Program-made: the position numbers and the translations under genes | Assembly (NCBI GenBank): GCA_016186115.1 | Contig: JACPMK010000001.1 | Coordinates: 1 to 35,317 of the forward strand | Reading direction: 5' to 3' | Length of the DNA: 35,317 bases | Source: Candidatus Wildermuthbacteria bacterium | GTDB taxonomy: Bacteria; Patescibacteriota; Minisyncoccia; Minisyncoccales; UBA10102 | Part shown: positions 23,560 through 30,580 of the stretch, piece after piece | Layout: every line of letters starts with the position of its first letter | Position numbering within the stretch: position 1 is the stretch's first letter | Notes under the pieces: generated by a model | What the model saw: only the letters and a program-made list of their open reading frames with translations | Told to the model about the DNA's origin: nothing | The model's database searches: none

Positions 23560-23781
23560 ATGGATAATCAAACACGAATAGGTTTGGGAGTATTGGTTGT
23601 TAACATCCTGATCATAGGAAGTATTTTGGGGTATTTGATGGGTGCGAATAATGCGCTTGGCCGGTTGCTTGGGGAGGAAAGAATGGCGAGCATTGAGAAT
23701 GGTTTGAAGGGCACAACGGAGCAAGGCGCGGTTTCCGAGTCGCGTGATGAATGCGAGGATGCGCAATCAATGGGACGATGA
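23560..23781 (+). CDS. Small membrane protein of unknown function
   Basis: A 73-residue protein with one hydrophobic helix (about 7-28, ending in a GYLMGANNALG turn) and a charged tail. The family is not recognised. The start at 23560 is preferred over the longer ORF from 23494 because a -10-like TAATAT (23546-23551) ends eight bases before it and the upstream residues are basic and unstructured. It lies alone between a terminator and the KGG gene. Confidence 0.55.
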   Translation: MDNQTRIGLGVLVVNILIIGSILGYLMGANNALGRLLGEERMASIENGLKGTTEQGAVSESRDECEDAQSMGR

Positions 23782-24022
23782 AATTGATACATTGATTTTG
23801 GCAACTTTGTTTATTTTTATTGCCGTCTGTAAGAATGGAAAGCAACAGTCGTCTTGTAAGATGTCACCCCTTTCGATAGCTTCGTTCTTTTACATCATAA
23901 TGTTTGGATTTGATGCGCCTTGAACTCATACGGCTCGAGGTCGACTCGTATGGGGAATTATTCGGGATAGCCGGTGCTTCAATCCAACAGAGAGCAGATA
24001 AGTAATAACTAATGTATTACTT
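23782..24022. other. Non-coding interval before the KGG gene
   Basis: No convincing gene is seen in these 241 bases. The sequence holds a stem CATACG/CGTATG near 23930-23953 and ends in the palindrome that overlaps the next start codon. A small RNA cannot be excluded. Confidence 0.4.
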
Positions 24023-24024
24023 AT
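23998..24024 (+). promoter_or_regulatory. 10-bp palindrome running into the KGG start codon
   Basis: ATAAGTAATA (23998-24007) pairs with TATTACTTAT (24015-24024), loop of 7. The last two bases are the AT of the ATG. It could be an operator overlapping a -10 (TAATGT at 24010-24015) or an RNA hairpin hiding the start. No Shine-Dalgarno sequence is present. Confidence 0.5.
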
Positions 24025-24208
24025 GACAGAAGCAGGCAGAGAACGGCGAGGATTTGCCGCAATGGATCCGGAAAAACAGAGGAGAATTGCGAGCAAAGGA
24101 GGGAAGGCAGCTCATCAATCGGGTAGAGCGCACGAATTTACTTCCGAAGAAGCAGCTGAAGCTGGCCGGAAGGGCGGAAGGGCATCTGCGCGCAGCCGAA
24201 CGTCCTAA
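24023..24208 (+). CDS. KGG-repeat stress protein (YciG/con-10-like)
   Basis: A 61-residue hydrophilic protein. It has the con-10/YciG pattern: RGFAAMDPEKQRRIASKGGKA (9-29), an H/G-rich middle, then FTSEEAAEAGRKGGRAS (39-55). This gives two KGG-type units. Such proteins are intrinsically disordered and often induced by stress; their molecular role is not settled. A palindrome overlaps its start and a strong terminator follows. Confidence 0.85.
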   Translation: MTEAGRERRGFAAMDPEKQRRIASKGGKAAHQSGRAHEFTSEEAAEAGRKGGRASARSRTS

Positions 24209-24230
24209 GAAGCTTGCGCGATCCTCGAAA

Positions 24231-24268
24231 ACAAATTACGGGAGATTTAATCTCCCGTAATTTGTTTG
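24231..24268. terminator. Bidirectional terminator between the KGG and 3D genes
   Basis: A perfect 15-bp stem (24231-24245 with 24251-24265), loop TTTAA. T-rich sequence follows on the plus strand and a TTTT run on the minus strand. It separates two convergent genes. Confidence 0.85.
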
Positions 24269-24278
24269 TATCAACCCT

Positions 24279-24773
24279 TTATCTTTCCAAAATTTCGATC
24301 GTACTTTTCTTCACGCCGAATTGGAGAGCTTGACCATAGCTTGGAAACCAGATATCGACTTGATCGCGCTTTCTCGGGTGCATACGGTCTTCTACAACGA
24401 AGACCCTTTCGCCATAAAGATCCGGAAGCTTAATCCTTGTTCCCAAGGGGAGCATGTTCGTCGCCACAATTCCATCCCTTACCATTGTCCCTGCGGCAGT
24501 AATAAACGGAGTATCATCAGTTTGTTCGGGCGTAGAGGAATAGGCAGTGACAAGAATATGAGACCGGGGGATGGCAAGTTTGGGCTTGTCGTGAGCAATC
24601 GTTGAGAGGAGGGAACTGGATCGGATTACGATCATTCCCTCCCCAATACTTGGGGGATCATCCGTTGTGGCGGTCAGCTCTTCATTTGCCCCGTTGCTTC
24701 CCAGCGTGGGGGTAACGGAGAGGGTGAGAACTACCACTCCAGCGATGACAATTTTACGTATAGGTATTCTCAT
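24279..24773 (-). CDS. Exported 3D-domain protein (cell-wall active)
   Basis: A 164-residue protein. Residues 1-26 look like a signal peptide or membrane anchor with a basic start. The C-terminal 3D domain shows TAYSS (76-80), a Gly-Thr turn LPLGTRIKL, and the acidic cluster VVEDR...RDQVDIWF with Asp129, Asp137 and Asp140. Three aspartates give the domain its name. The fold is that of the double-psi barrel lytic transglycosylases (as in MltA and the Rpf/YabE group), so it probably acts on or binds peptidoglycan (inference). Confidence 0.85.
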   Translation of the reverse strand: MRIPIRKIVIAGVVVLTLSVTPTLGSNGANEELTATTDDPPSIGEGMIVIRSSSLLSTIAHDKPKLAIPRSHILVTAYSSTPEQTDDTPFITAAGTMVRDGIVATNMLPLGTRIKLPDLYGERVFVVEDRMHPRKRDQVDIWFPSYGQALQFGVKKSTIEILER

Positions 24774-24799
24774 AAAAAAATCCCATCATTAAAGGGATT
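24774..24799 (-). terminator. Terminator-like hairpin filling the 5' leader of the 3D gene
   Basis: On the minus strand AATCCC and GGGATT form a stem around a 9-nt loop, followed by seven Ts that run directly into the ATG. Transcription is predicted to start near 24800, so the hairpin is the whole leader. Confidence 0.55.
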
Positions 24800-24806
24800 A
24801 TTCTTG

Positions 24807-24835
24807 AGTATACATCAAACCAGAGCAAAAGTCAA
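24807..24835 (-). promoter_or_regulatory. Promoter for the 3D-domain gene
   Basis: On the minus strand: TTGACT (24835-24830), 17 bp, TATACT (24812-24807). The predicted start is near 24800, at the base of the leader hairpin. Confidence 0.8.
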
Positions 24836-24927
24836 GGGCTGGGAGCGGTAAAGCGATAGTCCTTTCTCTCGCCGGCAGAAGTCAATAATTGGTATGGTAG
24901 CATGGTTTTTCTCCACAATTTTCTCTT

Positions 24928-24955
24928 TTGACAATGATAGGTGGAATGATACAAT
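24928..24955 (+). promoter_or_regulatory. Promoter for nrdR-nrdJ
   Basis: TTGACA at 24928-24933, a 16-bp spacer, and TACAAT at 24950-24955. The start is near 24962, giving a leader of about 57 nt that contains the NrdR-box-like palindrome. Confidence 0.7.
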
Positions 24956-24993
24956 TGGAATATTCCCCATTGGTATAGCACGTTCTCAACAGG

Positions 24994-25009
24994 ATACAAT
25001 ATATTGACA
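24994..25009 (+). promoter_or_regulatory. NrdR-box-like palindrome
   Basis: The core CAATATATTG (24997-25006) is a perfect palindrome and matches the NrdR-box core CWATATATWG. The outer bases match only partly. It lies 12 bases before the nrdR ATG, downstream of the promoter. NrdR boxes usually occur in pairs, and a second clear box was not found. Confidence 0.5.
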
Positions 25010-25018
25010 TTTTCCCTT

Positions 25019-25468
25019 ATGCGTTGTCCTATTTGTCACCGCGAGTCGCGAGTCACCAATTCACGGATCGCAGATCAGGGGCGCGCAATCAAGCGGCGGA
25101 GAGTGTGCGTAGGATGCAGAAGGCGTTTTACTACCTATGAGAGAGCGGAATTGGTTGGCACAGAAGTGCTTAAAAGGGATGGGTCGCGGGAACCCTATTA
25201 TCGCCATAAGCTTGAGTTAGGTCTTCGCAAGGCCTTAGAAAAGCGACCCCTTACCGAAGCACAGTTCCAGAAGCTGATTTCCGCTATCGAGGGCGAGATT
25301 TTGAACCAAGAGAAGGAGCTTATCACTTCTGAAGAGATCGGACAGATTGCGCTTTCCCATCTTAAGTCCTTCGATAAGGTAGCGTATTTAAGATTTGCCT
25401 CTGTGTACAGAAACTTTCGCAGTCCGCACGCCTTTGAGCGGGAAATTGAAAAGCTTTCCCAAAAATAA
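25019..25468 (+). CDS. nrdR: Transcriptional repressor NrdR
   Basis: A 149-residue NrdR. The N-terminal zinc ribbon has CPIC and CVGC (four Cys). It is followed by an ATP-cone domain (about 45-135) including LKRDGSREPYYRHKL and VAYLRFASVYRNF. It senses ATP and dATP and represses ribonucleotide reductase genes. The start at 25019 gives the canonical MRCP opening. The ribonucleotide reductase gene follows 33 bases later, its expected target. Confidence 0.95.
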   Translation: MRCPICHRESRVTNSRIADQGRAIKRRRVCVGCRRRFTTYERAELVGTEVLKRDGSREPYYRHKLELGLRKALEKRPLTEAQFQKLISAIEGEILNQEKELITSEEIGQIALSHLKSFDKVAYLRFASVYRNFRSPHAFEREIEKLSQK

Positions 25469-25501
25469 ACGTCATCCATGTAATAGCAACTTCATTACCC
25501 T

Positions 25502-27889
25502 ATGCTTCAAATCACCAAACAAGAGAAGGAGTATACGAATGCCCGTTTTTCAGAAAACGCCCTGCGAATGATGAAAAAACGCTATTTAGTTGTGAATGGG
25601 CAGGGAGAACAGGAAACGCCAGCAGATTTATTTCTGCGCGTGGCGCGTGCCTTGGCTGAAGTGGAGAAAGCGTATGGAAAAGGCGATGGAGAAATTGATC
25701 AAATTACCAAGGACTTTTTTGATGTGCTTGCCAATAAAGAGTTTACTCCGGCCGGCCGCACCCTCCGCAATGCCGGGAACGAAACCGTTTTGATCGCAAA
25801 TTGTGTGGTACTGCCGATCGAGGACTCCATGGAGGGCATTTTCCAAACCTTAAAGGAGGCCTCTCTGCTTCAGCAAGTTGGATGCGGGCTGGGTTTTGAT
25901 CTTTCGTCTTTGCGCCCCGTGGGATTTCCTACCAAAAGAACGCAGGGTGAGGCCTCTGGCCCCGTTTCTTTTTTGAGGGTATACAACGAAGCATTTAGGA
26001 CCGTGAAACAGCAAGGTCGCCATGGCGCGAACATGGCCATGATGCGCATTGACCACCCTGATATTTTGGATTTTATTCATGCCAAGAATCGGGAGGGAGA
26101 AATCGAGTGTTTCAACATTTCTGTTACAGTTACAGATGAATTTATGAATGCCCTGGAGCAAGATCCTAATCAAGCATGGCATTGTAAATTCAAAGATAAG
26201 AAAACCAAGCCCCGGATGGTCTCGCGCTATCCAAATGGTTCTGTGTACAATATCGAAGAAGTTGATATGTCCGTAGGACAGCTTTGGCAGGAGTTGGTTC
26301 ATTCTGCATGGTTGAATGGAGAACCGGGAATTGTATTTATCGATACGGTGAATAAAACCAATCCCCTGCCGGGGTTGGGCCCTATTGCAACTTCAAATCC
26401 TTGCGCAGAGCAATTTCTTCATCCTTACGATAATTGTAATTTGGGATCGATTAACTTGGCCGCTTTTGTAAAAGAAGGAAGGGTGGACTGGGATCGATTA
26501 AGTTTCGTGACAAGAACGGCAGTCCGGATGCTCGATAATGTTATTGATAAATTTGATTTCCCAGTGGCAAAACTCAATGAGATGGCACGAGGGAATCGCA
26601 GAATAGGGTTGGGAATTATGGGATTTGCGGATATGTTGTATCAATTGCGAATACAGTATAATTCTCGAGATGGGTTGGAAATGGCAGAAAAGGTGATGGG
26701 TTTTGTTCAAGACGAATCCCACAAAATGTCTGAAGAGCTTGCAGCGGGAAAAGGCATTTTCCCCAACTATCATTTGAGTGTTTTTGCCAAGCAAGGAATC
26801 AAACAGCGGAATGCCGCTCTTACCACAGTGGCTCCTACGGGCTCCATCAGCATGATGACTGATGCCTCTTCGGGTATCGAACCAAATTTTGCTTTGGCCT
26901 ATGTGAAGCAAGATAAAGACGGCATGCAATATCGTTACTTCAATACCTATTTTGAACAAGCCCTCAATCAACTTAATTTGAGCTCCGAAGAAAAAGAACT
27001 CGTGAAAAAAGAAATTATTGAAAAGGGGACAATTCAACATTTGAAGAATTTGCCAGAGGATTTTCGCGATGTATTCGTGATTTCTATGGATATGTCGGGA
27101 AAAGAGCATATGCAGATGCAGGCCGCGTTTCAAAAACATGTCGATAACTCTATTTCCAAGACCATTAATTTTCCCAATTCGGCAACCGAAAAGGAGGTTT
27201 CCGAAAGCTTTGCCGATGCATGGCAACTGGGTTGTAAAAGTTGCACCGTATATCGTGAGGGCAGCAGAGTGATTCAAGTACTGAATCTTGGAACGGGGGA
27301 GAATATCGCTGCTCCGACAGGAGCCCCCTCTCAAAAAGGCGGAGGATCTTTTGGCGGCAGCTATAAAAAAATTTCGCCAAGGCCGCGGCCGGAGGTCATG
27401 AATGGGAAGACCTATCGCGTAAAAACTGGCTATGGAAATTTGTACGTTACGATCAATAGCGATGAAAAAGGCGAACCCTTTGAAGTTTTTGCTAATATTG
27501 GGAAAAGCGGCGGATTCTTTCAGGAGCAATCCGAGGCGATTACCCGTCTTATCTCTTTGGCGTTGCGATCTGGCATCAAAGTGGAGAAGGTGATCGATGA
27601 TTTGAAGGGAATCCGCGGGCCAATGCCTATTTTCACTGACAAGGGTACTATTCTTTCGCTTCCCGATGCAATTGGAAAAATATTGGAGCAGCACGTAACC
27701 GGTACCCCCCAAGTGGAGGATTTATTGCAAAAGCCGGAGAATCAGGAAGCATTTCCCTTTGTGCAGCAGGAAGACAAATCAATTGCGGATCTTGGGTTTA
27801 TGCCCGGCTGTCCGGAATGCGGCTCTCCTCTGGCCATGGCCGAGGGATGCATCAGTTGCAAAAACTGCGGATTTAGCCGGTGCACATAA
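25502..27889 (+). CDS. nrdJ: Adenosylcobalamin-dependent (class II) ribonucleotide reductase
   Basis: A 795-residue class II reductase that makes deoxynucleotides with a B12-derived radical. The active-site motif NPCAEQ, the opposite cysteine in LIANCVVLP, the QQVGCGLGFDLSSLRP loop, and GCKSCTVYREGSR are all present. After the barrel (about 1-590) comes a TSCPD domain (about 635-735) and a C-terminal zinc ribbon with CPECG...CISCKNCGFSRC. No N-terminal ATP cone is seen. In the TSCPD domain the name motif reads SLPD, without its Cys. It is directly downstream of nrdR and continues toward a DUF6580 gene. No intein interrupts it. Confidence 0.95.
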   Translation: MLQITKQEKEYTNARFSENALRMMKKRYLVVNGQGEQETPADLFLRVARALAEVEKAYGKGDGEIDQITKDFFDVLANKEFTPAGRTLRNAGNETVLIANCVVLPIEDSMEGIFQTLKEASLLQQVGCGLGFDLSSLRPVGFPTKRTQGEASGPVSFLRVYNEAFRTVKQQGRHGANMAMMRIDHPDILDFIHAKNREGEIECFNISVTVTDEFMNALEQDPNQAWHCKFKDKKTKPRMVSRYPNGSVYNIEEVDMSVGQLWQELVHSAWLNGEPGIVFIDTVNKTNPLPGLGPIATSNPCAEQFLHPYDNCNLGSINLAAFVKEGRVDWDRLSFVTRTAVRMLDNVIDKFDFPVAKLNEMARGNRRIGLGIMGFADMLYQLRIQYNSRDGLEMAEKVMGFVQDESHKMSEELAAGKGIFPNYHLSVFAKQGIKQRNAALTTVAPTGSISMMTDASSGIEPNFALAYVKQDKDGMQYRYFNTYFEQALNQLNLSSEEKELVKKEIIEKGTIQHLKNLPEDFRDVFVISMDMSGKEHMQMQAAFQKHVDNSISKTINFPNSATEKEVSESFADAWQLGCKSCTVYREGSRVIQVLNLGTGENIAAPTGAPSQKGGGSFGGSYKKISPRPRPEVMNGKTYRVKTGYGNLYVTINSDEKGEPFEVFANIGKSGGFFQEQSEAITRLISLALRSGIKVEKVIDDLKGIRGPMPIFTDKGTILSLPDAIGKILEQHVTGTPQVEDLLQKPENQEAFPFVQQEDKSIADLGFMPGCPECGSPLAMAEGCISCKNCGFSRCT

Positions 27890-27902
27890 AGATAGAAAAG
27901 CT

Positions 27903-28457
27903 ATGAAGGATAGATTGATTTTTTGCCTTCTTCTTCTGTTGGCGATTGTAAGTATTGGCGTACGTTTTCTCCCGCATTTTCCAAATTTTACGCCCATAGG
28001 CGCCTTCGCCTTGTTTGCGGGAGCATACTTTTCTCGGAAGTATAAGTGGGGGCTTGGTTTGCCCTTGCTCCTTATGCTTGTTTCAGATTTCTTTATTGGT
28101 TTTTATGATTGGAAATTAATGGCTGTGGTGTACGCAAGTTTTGCCATATATGGCATTATTGGGATGCTTGTGGCGAAGAGGCAAAACGCAGGCACAGTGG
28201 TATTGGGAAGTTTTGCTGGGGCAGTTTTCTTCTATCTTGCGACGAATTTTGCGGTCTGGGCGTTTTCTCCGTGGTATGAGAAAACTTTTGAGGGTTTGAT
28301 ACTTTCCTATGCGCTCGCCTTGCCATTTTTTCGATTTACCCTTCTGGGAGATTTAGTTTTCTCTGGAATTTTCTTTGGCGTATACGAGTTCGCAAGACAA
28401 CTTGTCTTGCGTCCGAGCTCTTTCCAGCAAAGTGTCTTTATGATAAAGAAGAAGTAG
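27903..28457 (+). CDS. DUF6580-like integral membrane protein
   Basis: A 184-residue protein with about five membrane helices. The opening segment VRFLPHFPNFTPIGAFALFAGAYF is the part I associate with DUF6580, a putative transport family. Start at 27903, 13 bases after the reductase stop; the longer in-frame ORF overlaps the reductase and is not used. Because it is in line with a B12-dependent enzyme, a role in uptake of cobalamin or a precursor is conceivable, but the sequence alone does not show this. Confidence 0.75.
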   Translation: MKDRLIFCLLLLLAIVSIGVRFLPHFPNFTPIGAFALFAGAYFSRKYKWGLGLPLLLMLVSDFFIGFYDWKLMAVVYASFAIYGIIGMLVAKRQNAGTVVLGSFAGAVFFYLATNFAVWAFSPWYEKTFEGLILSYALALPFFRFTLLGDLVFSGIFFGVYEFARQLVLRPSSFQQSVFMIKKK

Positions 28458-28498
28458 CTATACACCACACAGCTCTTTAAACTTTTGAAAGGAGTACA

Positions 28499-28879
28499 AT
28501 GCCACAAGAAATGAGAGTTCCGAGGGAGAGACCAAGAACCGTAGGGGGAAAAACGGAAAAAATTCGTACTGGCCACGGCAATACCTACATCACCATCAAC
28601 TTCGATGACCAGGGCAAGCCCTTTGAGGTGTTCACCACGCTGGGGAAGGCTGGTGGCTGCGATGCGGCCAATCTGGAGGCCATCTCCAGGCTGGCCTCAC
28701 TGGCCCTGCGGTCGGGGATTGACGTGAAAGAGGTTATCGAGCAGCTTCGGGGCATCACGTGCCACCCGCAGTGGGACCAGGGCGTCCTCATCAAATCGGC
28801 GCCGGATGCCATTGGCATTGTCCTTGAGAGGCATGCCGTGGGCAGGGACCGTCGACAGTTGCGTTTGACTCCAGCTTGA
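28499..28879 (+). CDS. Stand-alone TSCPD-domain protein
   Basis: A 126-residue protein that is nearly all one TSCPD domain. It closely resembles the domain near the C-terminus of the reductase at 25502. Shared stretches include TGHGNTYITINFDDQGKPFEVF, the R-L-A-S-L-A-L-R-S-G-I helix, and PDAIG near the end. The name motif reads SAPD, without its Cys, but GITC keeps a nearby Cys. Its codons are much more GC-rich at third positions than those of its neighbours, and it has a strong AAAGGAG ribosome site, unlike most genes here. It was probably acquired. Likely a reductase accessory or regulator (inference). Confidence 0.85.
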   Translation: MPQEMRVPRERPRTVGGKTEKIRTGHGNTYITINFDDQGKPFEVFTTLGKAGGCDAANLEAISRLASLALRSGIDVKEVIEQLRGITCHPQWDQGVLIKSAPDAIGIVLERHAVGRDRRQLRLTPA

Positions 28880-28900
28880 GGCAGCCGTTTCCTAAAACCA

Positions 28901-28936
28901 GAGGACGACTTTTTTGCAAAGTCGTCCTCATTTTGT
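28901..28936 (+). terminator. Intrinsic terminator after the TSCPD gene
   Basis: GAGGACGACTTT and AAAGTCGTCCTC form a perfect 12-bp stem around TTTGC, followed by ATTTTGTT. It faces the convergent tRNA cluster. Confidence 0.85.
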
Positions 28937-28952
28937 TCGAGATTTAATGAAG

Positions 28953-29023
28953 AGCGGGTGATGGGAATCGAACCCACGTACTCTGATTGGCAACCAGATG
29001 CACTACCATTGTGCTACACCCGC
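28953..29023 (-). tRNA. tRNA-Gly (GCC)
   Basis: Acceptor GCGGGTG/CACCCGC. Anticodon stem TCTGG/TCAGA (one G-U) holds TTGCCAA (anticodon GCC). Close in sequence to tRNA-Gly(UCC) at 9508. Last gene of the minus-strand tRNA cluster. Confidence 0.93.
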
Positions 29024-29070
29024 AACGTAAGAAATTTCTGAAAGAAATTTCTACGTCTCGCATTTCGCGG

Positions 29071-29142
29071 TGCCGCGGGGGTGAATCGAACACCCGACGC
29101 CATCCTCTTCAGGGATGCGCTCTACCACTGAGCTACCGCGGC
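29071..29142 (-). tRNA. tRNA-Phe (GAA)
   Basis: Acceptor GCCGCGG/CCGCGGC. Anticodon stem CATCC/GGATG holds CTGAAGA (anticodon GAA). T arm GTTCGATTC. CCA not encoded. Confidence 0.93.
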
Positions 29143-29166
29143 ATAAATTAAATTGTTACATTGCTG

Positions 29167-29240
29167 TGGGCGCGTCCTGACTCGAACAGGAGACCTTCTC
29201 GGTGTAAACGAGACGCTCTAACCAACTGAGCTACGCGCCC
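29167..29240 (-). tRNA. tRNA-Val (UAC)
   Basis: Acceptor GGGCGCG/CGCGCCC. Anticodon stem TCTCG/CGAGA holds TTTACAC (anticodon UAC). T arm GTTCGAGTC. CCA not encoded. Confidence 0.93.
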
Positions 29241-29245
29241 TCTCG

Positions 29246-29285
29246 GTGGGACGCTGAGCGTCCCCAGAACAACGCTAAGCGTTGT
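29246..29285. repeat. Two small hairpins between tRNA-Leu and tRNA-Val
   Basis: GGGACGC-TGA-GCGTCCC and CAACGC-TAA-GCGTTG lie in tandem. They share the design of a perfect stem with a three-base loop seen after rny. Confidence 0.5.
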
Positions 29286-29369
29286 GCCCAGGGCGGGAGT
29301 CGAACCCGCACGGCCTTGCGGCCACTACCCCCTCGAAGTAGCGCGTATAGCCAATTCCGCCACCTGGGC
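29285..29369 (-). tRNA. tRNA-Leu (GAG)
   Basis: A class II tRNA with a long variable arm (TGGCCGCAAGGCCG). Acceptor GCCCAGG/CCTGGGC. Anticodon loop TCGAGGG gives GAG. It is the first of four tRNAs downstream of rplS and may be cotranscribed with it. Confidence 0.92.
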
Positions 29370-29393
29370 CCGACTACAAACTGCCAGCTTGTA

Positions 29394-29819
29394 TTATTTT
29401 TTCGTCTCCGTAGGTTCGGTTATCTCTTCGGCTGTCTCGGTTACTTCTGCTTCCTTCTCCGTACCTGCCGTTGCTTCCTTCACTTTCGCACGTACTCGTT
29501 TTGCAGTTGCCTGTCTGAGATAATACAATTTTGCCCGGCGTACCCTTCCTTTTTTTACCACCTCTATTTTGGAAATCGACGGAGAATGAAGTGGGAAAAT
29601 TCGCTCCACCCCTACTCCATGACTGATTTTGCGGACTATAAAAGTTGCGGAAATCCCGGCCCCGTGTTTTCTTGCTATGACAATACCCTCAAAGGGCTGG
29701 ATTCTTTCTTTGTCCCCTTCTTTCACCTTTTGGTACACCCTTACAGTATCTCCCGCACGAAAATCGGGTATCTCCTTTTTGATATATGGTTGTACAAACG
29801 TTTCAATTGATGAAGACAT
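29394..29819 (-). CDS. rplS: 50S ribosomal protein L19
   Basis: A 141-residue L19. The core (about 1-112) has [30 protein letters not shown] and the conserved [15 protein letters not shown], ending in [10 protein letters not shown] Glu/Thr-rich acidic tail (about 113-141) extends beyond the usual end. L19 sits at the 30S-50S interface. It begins four bases after the stop of the pseudouridine synthase gene on the same strand. Confidence 0.95.
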   Translation of the reverse strand: MSSSIETFVQPYIKKEIPDFRAGDTVRVYQKVKEGDKERIQPFEGIVIARKHGAGISATFIVRKISHGVGVERIFPLHSPSISKIEVVKKGRVRRAKLYYLRQATAKRVRAKVKEATAGTEKEAEVTETAEEITEPTETKK

Positions 29820-29823
29820 ATGT

Positions 29824-30501
29824 TTATTGCGATTCGATTCTTTGCAAAACTTCTTGTAAATCTTTCGGCAATTCCGAAGAAAACTCTTTTGTGATGCCGT
29901 TGGGCAGTGGTATTTTTAGATAACTGGCATGAAGGAATTGGCGATTGAGCCCTTCGGGAATCGGCTGATTTTTAAACCCATACAGTTTGTCTCCTGCAAT
30001 GGGATGAGATTTCCAAACCATATGAGCTCTGATCTGATGCTTCCGGCCTGTTTTGGGGGTAATTTCCAAAAGCGTATATTGAGGAAAACGCTTGAGCACT
30101 CGATACAAGGTTACAGCTTCCCTGCCATTTTTTGTCTGCGCGTGCTCTGGCAGATATGCTTTTTGTTTTCTGCGATCTTGAGGCGACCTGCCAAGCAACG
30201 TTTCGATTATTCCTTTGTCCTCCTTTACATTTCCCACTACGAGACAGATATATTTTTTCTCAACACGCCGTTCTTTGAATTGCTGCTGAAGAAAGGAAAA
30301 AAGTTCCTTGGTTTTCGCCACCAAAAGCACGCCAGAGGTATCCTTGTCGAGCCGGTGGACAATGCCGCATCTTCGTTCTGCGCCCAGCTCCTTTTGAGAA
30401 GGACGCTGCTCTAAAAGAACTTGTGCTTTTTCAATAGGCAATCCCGCGGGCTTGTCGAGCACTAACAGTGTAGCATCTTCGTATAGGATTTTCAATGGCA
30501 T
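29824..30501 (-). CDS. RluA/RluD-family pseudouridine synthase
   Basis: A 225-residue catalytic domain of the RluA family. The motif [18 protein letters not shown] (about 46-63) contains the catalytic aspartate (RLD). KKYICLVVG and [10 protein letters not shown] complete the family pattern. The S4 RNA-binding domain of RluD is missing. It isomerises uridines in rRNA or tRNA; the exact target cannot be read from the sequence. rplS follows at once, so the two probably form an operon. Confidence 0.92.
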   Translation of the reverse strand: MPLKILYEDATLLVLDKPAGLPIEKAQVLLEQRPSQKELGAERRCGIVHRLDKDTSGVLLVAKTKELFSFLQQQFKERRVEKKYICLVVGNVKEDKGIIETLLGRSPQDRRKQKAYLPEHAQTKNGREAVTLYRVLKRFPQYTLLEITPKTGRKHQIRAHMVWKSHPIAGDKLYGFKNQPIPEGLNRQFLHASYLKIPLPNGITKEFSSELPKDLQEVLQRIESQ

Positions 30502-30547
30502 AGGGTACAGGAATATTGTGCTCTTTTCTTAATCAAAAGGCAAGCTA

Positions 30548-30580
30548 AGAAAAACCGGGCGCCTTTATTCAAGCACCCGG
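30548..30580 (-). terminator. Terminator of the NlpC/P60-like gene
   Basis: On the minus strand CCGGGTGC and GCGCCCGG form an 8-bp stem (one G-U) around the stop-codon region, followed by TTTTTCTT. Confidence 0.8.

Noticed and set aside
24948-25000. Repeated GATACAAT (24948 and 24993) as a pair of NrdR boxes
   Set aside because: Only the second copy continues into the box core; the first is simply the promoter -10, and the 45-base spacing does not match usual paired boxes.
25469-25501. Cobalamin riboswitch before the B12-dependent reductase
   Set aside because: Only 33 bases separate nrdR and the reductase, too short for the element, and the 180 bases before nrdR show no B12-box-like sequence.
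26498-27712. 404-residue ORF on the minus strand
   Set aside because: It is antisense to the ribonucleotide reductase and shows no domain pattern.
25502-27889. Intein in the ribonucleotide reductase
   Set aside because: The protein runs continuously through all family motifs, with no splicing-domain sequence.
29316-29810. 164-residue plus-strand ORF opposite rplS and tRNA-Leu
   Set aside because: Antisense shadow of a clear ribosomal protein gene and a tRNA.
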